From contig JAFRZX010000010.1 in the NCBI GenBank assembly GCA_017442315.1, positions 1 through 34,734 on the forward strand: a stretch of 34,734 nt of DNA, in the 5' to 3' direction. Each line of letters starts with the position of its first letter. The stretch's first letter is position 1. This document shows positions 33,257-34,734 of the stretch, piece by piece. The notes under the pieces were generated by a model, which saw nothing but the letters and a program-made list of their open reading frames with translations, did not search any database and was not told where the DNA came from. Source of the DNA: Bacteroidales bacterium (lineage in GTDB: Bacteria > Bacteroidota > Bacteroidia > Bacteroidales > UBA932). Position numbers and translations under genes: made by a program.

Positions 33257-33664
33257 CTATTCGTTAGAGATTGCTGTAATGCAGTATTGCACTTTTTCTT
33301 GAGTCCTTCTACGGACTCCTACGGTCATCTTGACTTTCCCGATACCAAATAGTTCGTATTCCATAATCATAATACGTTCAAAAGGTTTTTGGTTTGCATT
33401 TCCCGGCTTGGACTTTTTGATCGAAACTTTTCTGGCTCCTGTCAGAATCGAATCCAATTGAAGAACGGCCAATGTTGACAGATAACTTTTTGCTGCATGT
33501 TCACTGGTTTCGACAATCGAAACCATTCTGATATTGATGTACTCTTTAAGTGAAAGGTTGTACTTCCTCTGTGAAGGATTCTTCTCTTTCCACTCCTTGT
33601 AAAACTCTCGGATAATCTGCTCCCGCACTCTTATCGCCTCAATACTGTTTCCTTCTGGTATCAT
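33257..33664 (-). CDS. Bacteroidales accessory-region protein of unknown function
   Basis: I take ATG 33664 (135 residues). It gives a protein beginning MIPEGNSIEAIRVREQII and lies 21 bases from a promoter-like box; the longer frame to 33763 would run across that box. The protein is basic, with a helical N-terminus and a core around SLKEYINIRMVSIVETSEHA. The C-terminal segment reads GKVKMTVGVRRRTQEKVQYC. I recall similar small proteins from variable regions of Bacteroidales genomes but know no function. It is convergent with the ncRNA, whose terminator ends six bases away, and divergent from the 33788 leader and small-ORF group. Confidence 0.68.
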   Translation of the reverse strand: MIPEGNSIEAIRVREQIIREFYKEWKEKNPSQRKYNLSLKEYINIRMVSIVETSEHAAKSYLSTLAVLQLDSILTGARKVSIKKSKPGNANQKPFERIMIMEYELFGIGKVKMTVGVRRRTQEKVQYCITAISNE

Positions 33665-33684
33665 AGTGTAGCTGTTTGTTTTTG

Positions 33685-33781
33685 CGAAGATAATGCTTTG
33701 GTGTGCCAATGCGCGACACATCAATATATTTAGAAATTTAGCCCTTGTATCGCGGTTTGGCACAAGGGCATTTTATTTTTG
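33685..33781. promoter_or_regulatory. Divergent promoter pair with shared TTGGCACA element
   Basis: TTGGCACA occurs on the plus strand at 33757-33764 and inverted at 33702-33709. Each copy is followed, 14 bases after its TTG, by a -7-like box: TATTTTTG (33774-33781, plus) and TATCTTCG (33685-33692, minus). Both arms also share GCATT before the box. The mirrored arrangement suggests co-regulated divergent promoters with a non-standard upstream element. Confidence 0.5.
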
Positions 33782-33787
33782 CAGTAT

Positions 33788-33896
33788 CGAAAGGGTTGGA
33801 AGTTAATCTCCCCGTCAAAAGGGTCTTCTTCCATTAAATTTACTGAGAGCCTGTTCGTGCGGGGTAAAAGCCGTCGAGATCAGTAAAGCCCTTTTT
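33788..33896 (+). ncRNA. Structured leader or small RNA with predicted pseudoknot
   Basis: Between the plus-strand promoter box and the ORF at 33914 lies a region without an ORF but with several perfect complements. These are AAAGGG (33790-33795) with CCCTTT (33889-33894); GGAAG (33798-33802) with CTTCC (33828-33832); and TTTACTGA (33839-33846) with TCAGTAAA (33880-33887). CCCCG (33810-33814) can pair with CGGGG (33860-33864), which crosses the TTTACTGA stem and so makes a pseudoknot. The 3' side ends CCCTTTTTG, which could be a weak terminator. It may be a cis-acting leader for the small ORFs or a free RNA. I cannot assign a family. Confidence 0.5.
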
Positions 33897-33913
33897 GAAT
33901 TTATTGATATGTT

Positions 33914-34168
33914 ATGGATGAAATACTGAACATTGCAAAAGAATTTATAAATGATCCGTCAGGGGATTATAAGTACCTCGGTGAATTGGAACAAGGAAAG
34001 CATTTTGTCGAGTATATGTTTACAGATGACTGTGTGGATGGCGATGTTGCTTTGTGCGTTGGAGGACCGCAATGTCTTGTAGTGACCGGCGGACAGTGCA
34101 GATATGCCGACAGTGATGAATCTTCTCTTGCAATGAAACATTTAGCATCAATCGCAGATGAGTATTAA
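33914..34168 (+). CDS. Small acidic protein of unknown function
   Basis: An 84-residue acidic protein (pattern MDEILNIAKEFINDP at the start, LASIADEY at the end) with no signal peptide, TM helix or motif that I recognise. It includes a central Cys-containing stretch (CVGGPQCLVV). It follows the pseudoknot-like leader by 17 bases and has no ribosome binding site, normal for this group. The next ORF overlaps its end by 11 bases. The size and acidity are compatible with an immunity or antitoxin protein, but nothing in the sequence proves that. Confidence 0.55.
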   Translation: MDEILNIAKEFINDPSGDYKYLGELEQGKHFVEYMFTDDCVDGDVALCVGGPQCLVVTGGQCRYADSDESSLAMKHLASIADEY

Positions 34169-34391
34169 AGAAAAAAGAACAGTCGCCGCCACATATCTTA
34201 CAGAAGTGTATTGCTCTATGACTTTAGAAGACTACAAACAGCAAGTTTACGATTATCTGACGACGAAGTTAAAAGTTTCCACGACGGTAGCAAAGAACCG
34301 AATGAAGGAGTACGACGACTTCTTGGAAGTGTTCTTGGAAGAGAAATATCCCGTGTCAGCAGCAGCGACGGCAATGATGTACAATTATTAA
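34158..34391 (+). CDS. Small protein of unknown function
   Basis: A 77-residue frame overlapping the previous gene by 11 bases. The start is uncertain: ATG 34158 or, more likely by sequence character, ATG 34218 (57 residues, beginning MTLEDYKQQVYDYLTTKL). The protein looks fully helical, with a basic centre (VAKNRMKEYDD) and an alanine-rich end. No family is recognised. It is read in the same direction as its neighbours, so it is likely part of a small operon behind the structured leader. Confidence 0.5.
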   Translation: MSIKEKRTVAATYLTEVYCSMTLEDYKQQVYDYLTTKLKVSTTVAKNRMKEYDDFLEVFLEEKYPVSAAATAMMYNY

Positions 34392-34416
34392 AACACCCTA
34401 AAAAGAATATAAAGAT

Positions 34417-34734
34417 ATGGGAATGCACGTTTATATCGGAAAGGTTCAATCCGAAACATTTGATTATGAAATCGCAAAGGCAGGTGAAGGTGACTATCAT
34501 GGATACTATCCAGACCAAATCACTCCATATCTTGAATGCAATGGGCTATATGGTGTTATTATGAAGCATGAAGATGCTGTGCAGACCGATTGGGGATGTT
34601 GGGTGGTAAAAATGCAGAAGGAAGATATTCTAGATCATGTCATTCAGTGGGGTAGCGTCGTGGATCATAAGTGGCTTGTTGAATTTCTTGAATATGAAAC
34701 GGATTATCTCCTCGTGGCGTTAGAGACAGCTTGA
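34417..34734 (+). CDS. Small protein of unknown function at the window edge
   Basis: A complete 105-residue frame whose TGA is the last codon of the window. ATG 34417 or ATG 34423 could start it. It is acidic and rich in Trp, Tyr and His (e.g. QTDWGCWVVKMQ and VVDHKWLVEFLEYETDY), with no signal peptide or TM helix. I recognise no family; small acidic Trp-rich proteins of this kind are common among immunity proteins, but this is only resemblance. It is the third same-strand ORF behind the structured leader, with a 25-base gap to the previous one. Confidence 0.55.
   Translation: MGMHVYIGKVQSETFDYEIAKAGEGDYHGYYPDQITPYLECNGLYGVIMKHEDAVQTDWGCWVVKMQKEDILDHVIQWGSVVDHKWLVEFLEYETDYLLVALETA

Noticed and set aside
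33702-33781. Sigma-54 promoters suggested by TGGCAC
   Set aside because: The required GG-N10-GC spacing is absent on both strands.

Overview
The window looks like a chromosomal segment of a member of the Bacteroidales (Bacteroidaceae/Prevotellaceae-like; I cannot name the genus). The evidence is Bacteroidetes-type promoters (TTG, about 19-20 bp, TAnnTTTG), few Shine-Dalgarno sequences, and typical families: BACON-domain lipoprotein, WG-repeat protein, Bacteroidales-type lipoprotein signals, a UbiA/MenA prenyltransferase next to a CPBP protease, and a GH20 hexosaminidase lipoprotein.

Layout. (1) Bases 1-213 hold a leftward promoter for something outside the window and a rightward promoter-like box. 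(2) Bases 214-5383 (+) carry a split chromate-transporter pair, an AspT/YidE-type transporter with two RCK_C domains, and a GH20 beta-N-acetylhexosaminidase. (3) Bases 5437-29124 (-) form one tightly packed 16-gene block read leftward. In transcription order it encodes an OmpA-domain beta-barrel protein, a vWA lipoprotein, a zinc-ribbon protein, a Ser/Thr kinase with C-terminal FHA, an FHA-TM-coiled-coil protein, a small periplasmic protein, a PP2C phosphatase with a TM segment, a tail-anchored Ser/Thr kinase, a predicted outer-membrane barrel, a TM-anchored periplasmic protein, a small exported protein, a TssR-like vWA protein, an ABC ATPase and MacB/FtsX-type permease, a ~1590-residue BACON lipoprotein and a WG-repeat protein. 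(4) Bases 29268-32074 (-) hold a CPBP protease, a MenA-like prenyltransferase, a four-TM protein and an ECF-like sigma factor. (5) Bases 32140-34734 look accessory: a HigBA-type toxin-antitoxin pair, a strongly structured candidate ncRNA with its own promoter and terminator, a divergent promoter, a pseudoknot-forming leader or ncRNA, and small unrecognised ORFs.

How the genes may work together. The 16-gene block pairs a cytoplasmic phospho-threonine circuit (two kinases, one PP2C phosphatase, two FHA domains, and a zinc-ribbon protein dotted with Thr-Val motifs) with an envelope apparatus (two exported vWA proteins, an OmpA anchor, an outer-membrane barrel, an ABC complex, a giant surface lipoprotein). 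It recalls the threonine-phosphorylation control of type VI secretion and the kinase-PP2C-vWA 'TerY-P' triads, but it contains no T6SS core genes and its vWA proteins are exported. I regard it as the best candidate here for an undescribed system. Its predicted promoter has a run of nine C residues between the -33 and -7 elements, which suggests possible phase-variable expression.

All calls come from reading the sequence and translations by eye; no database search was run.
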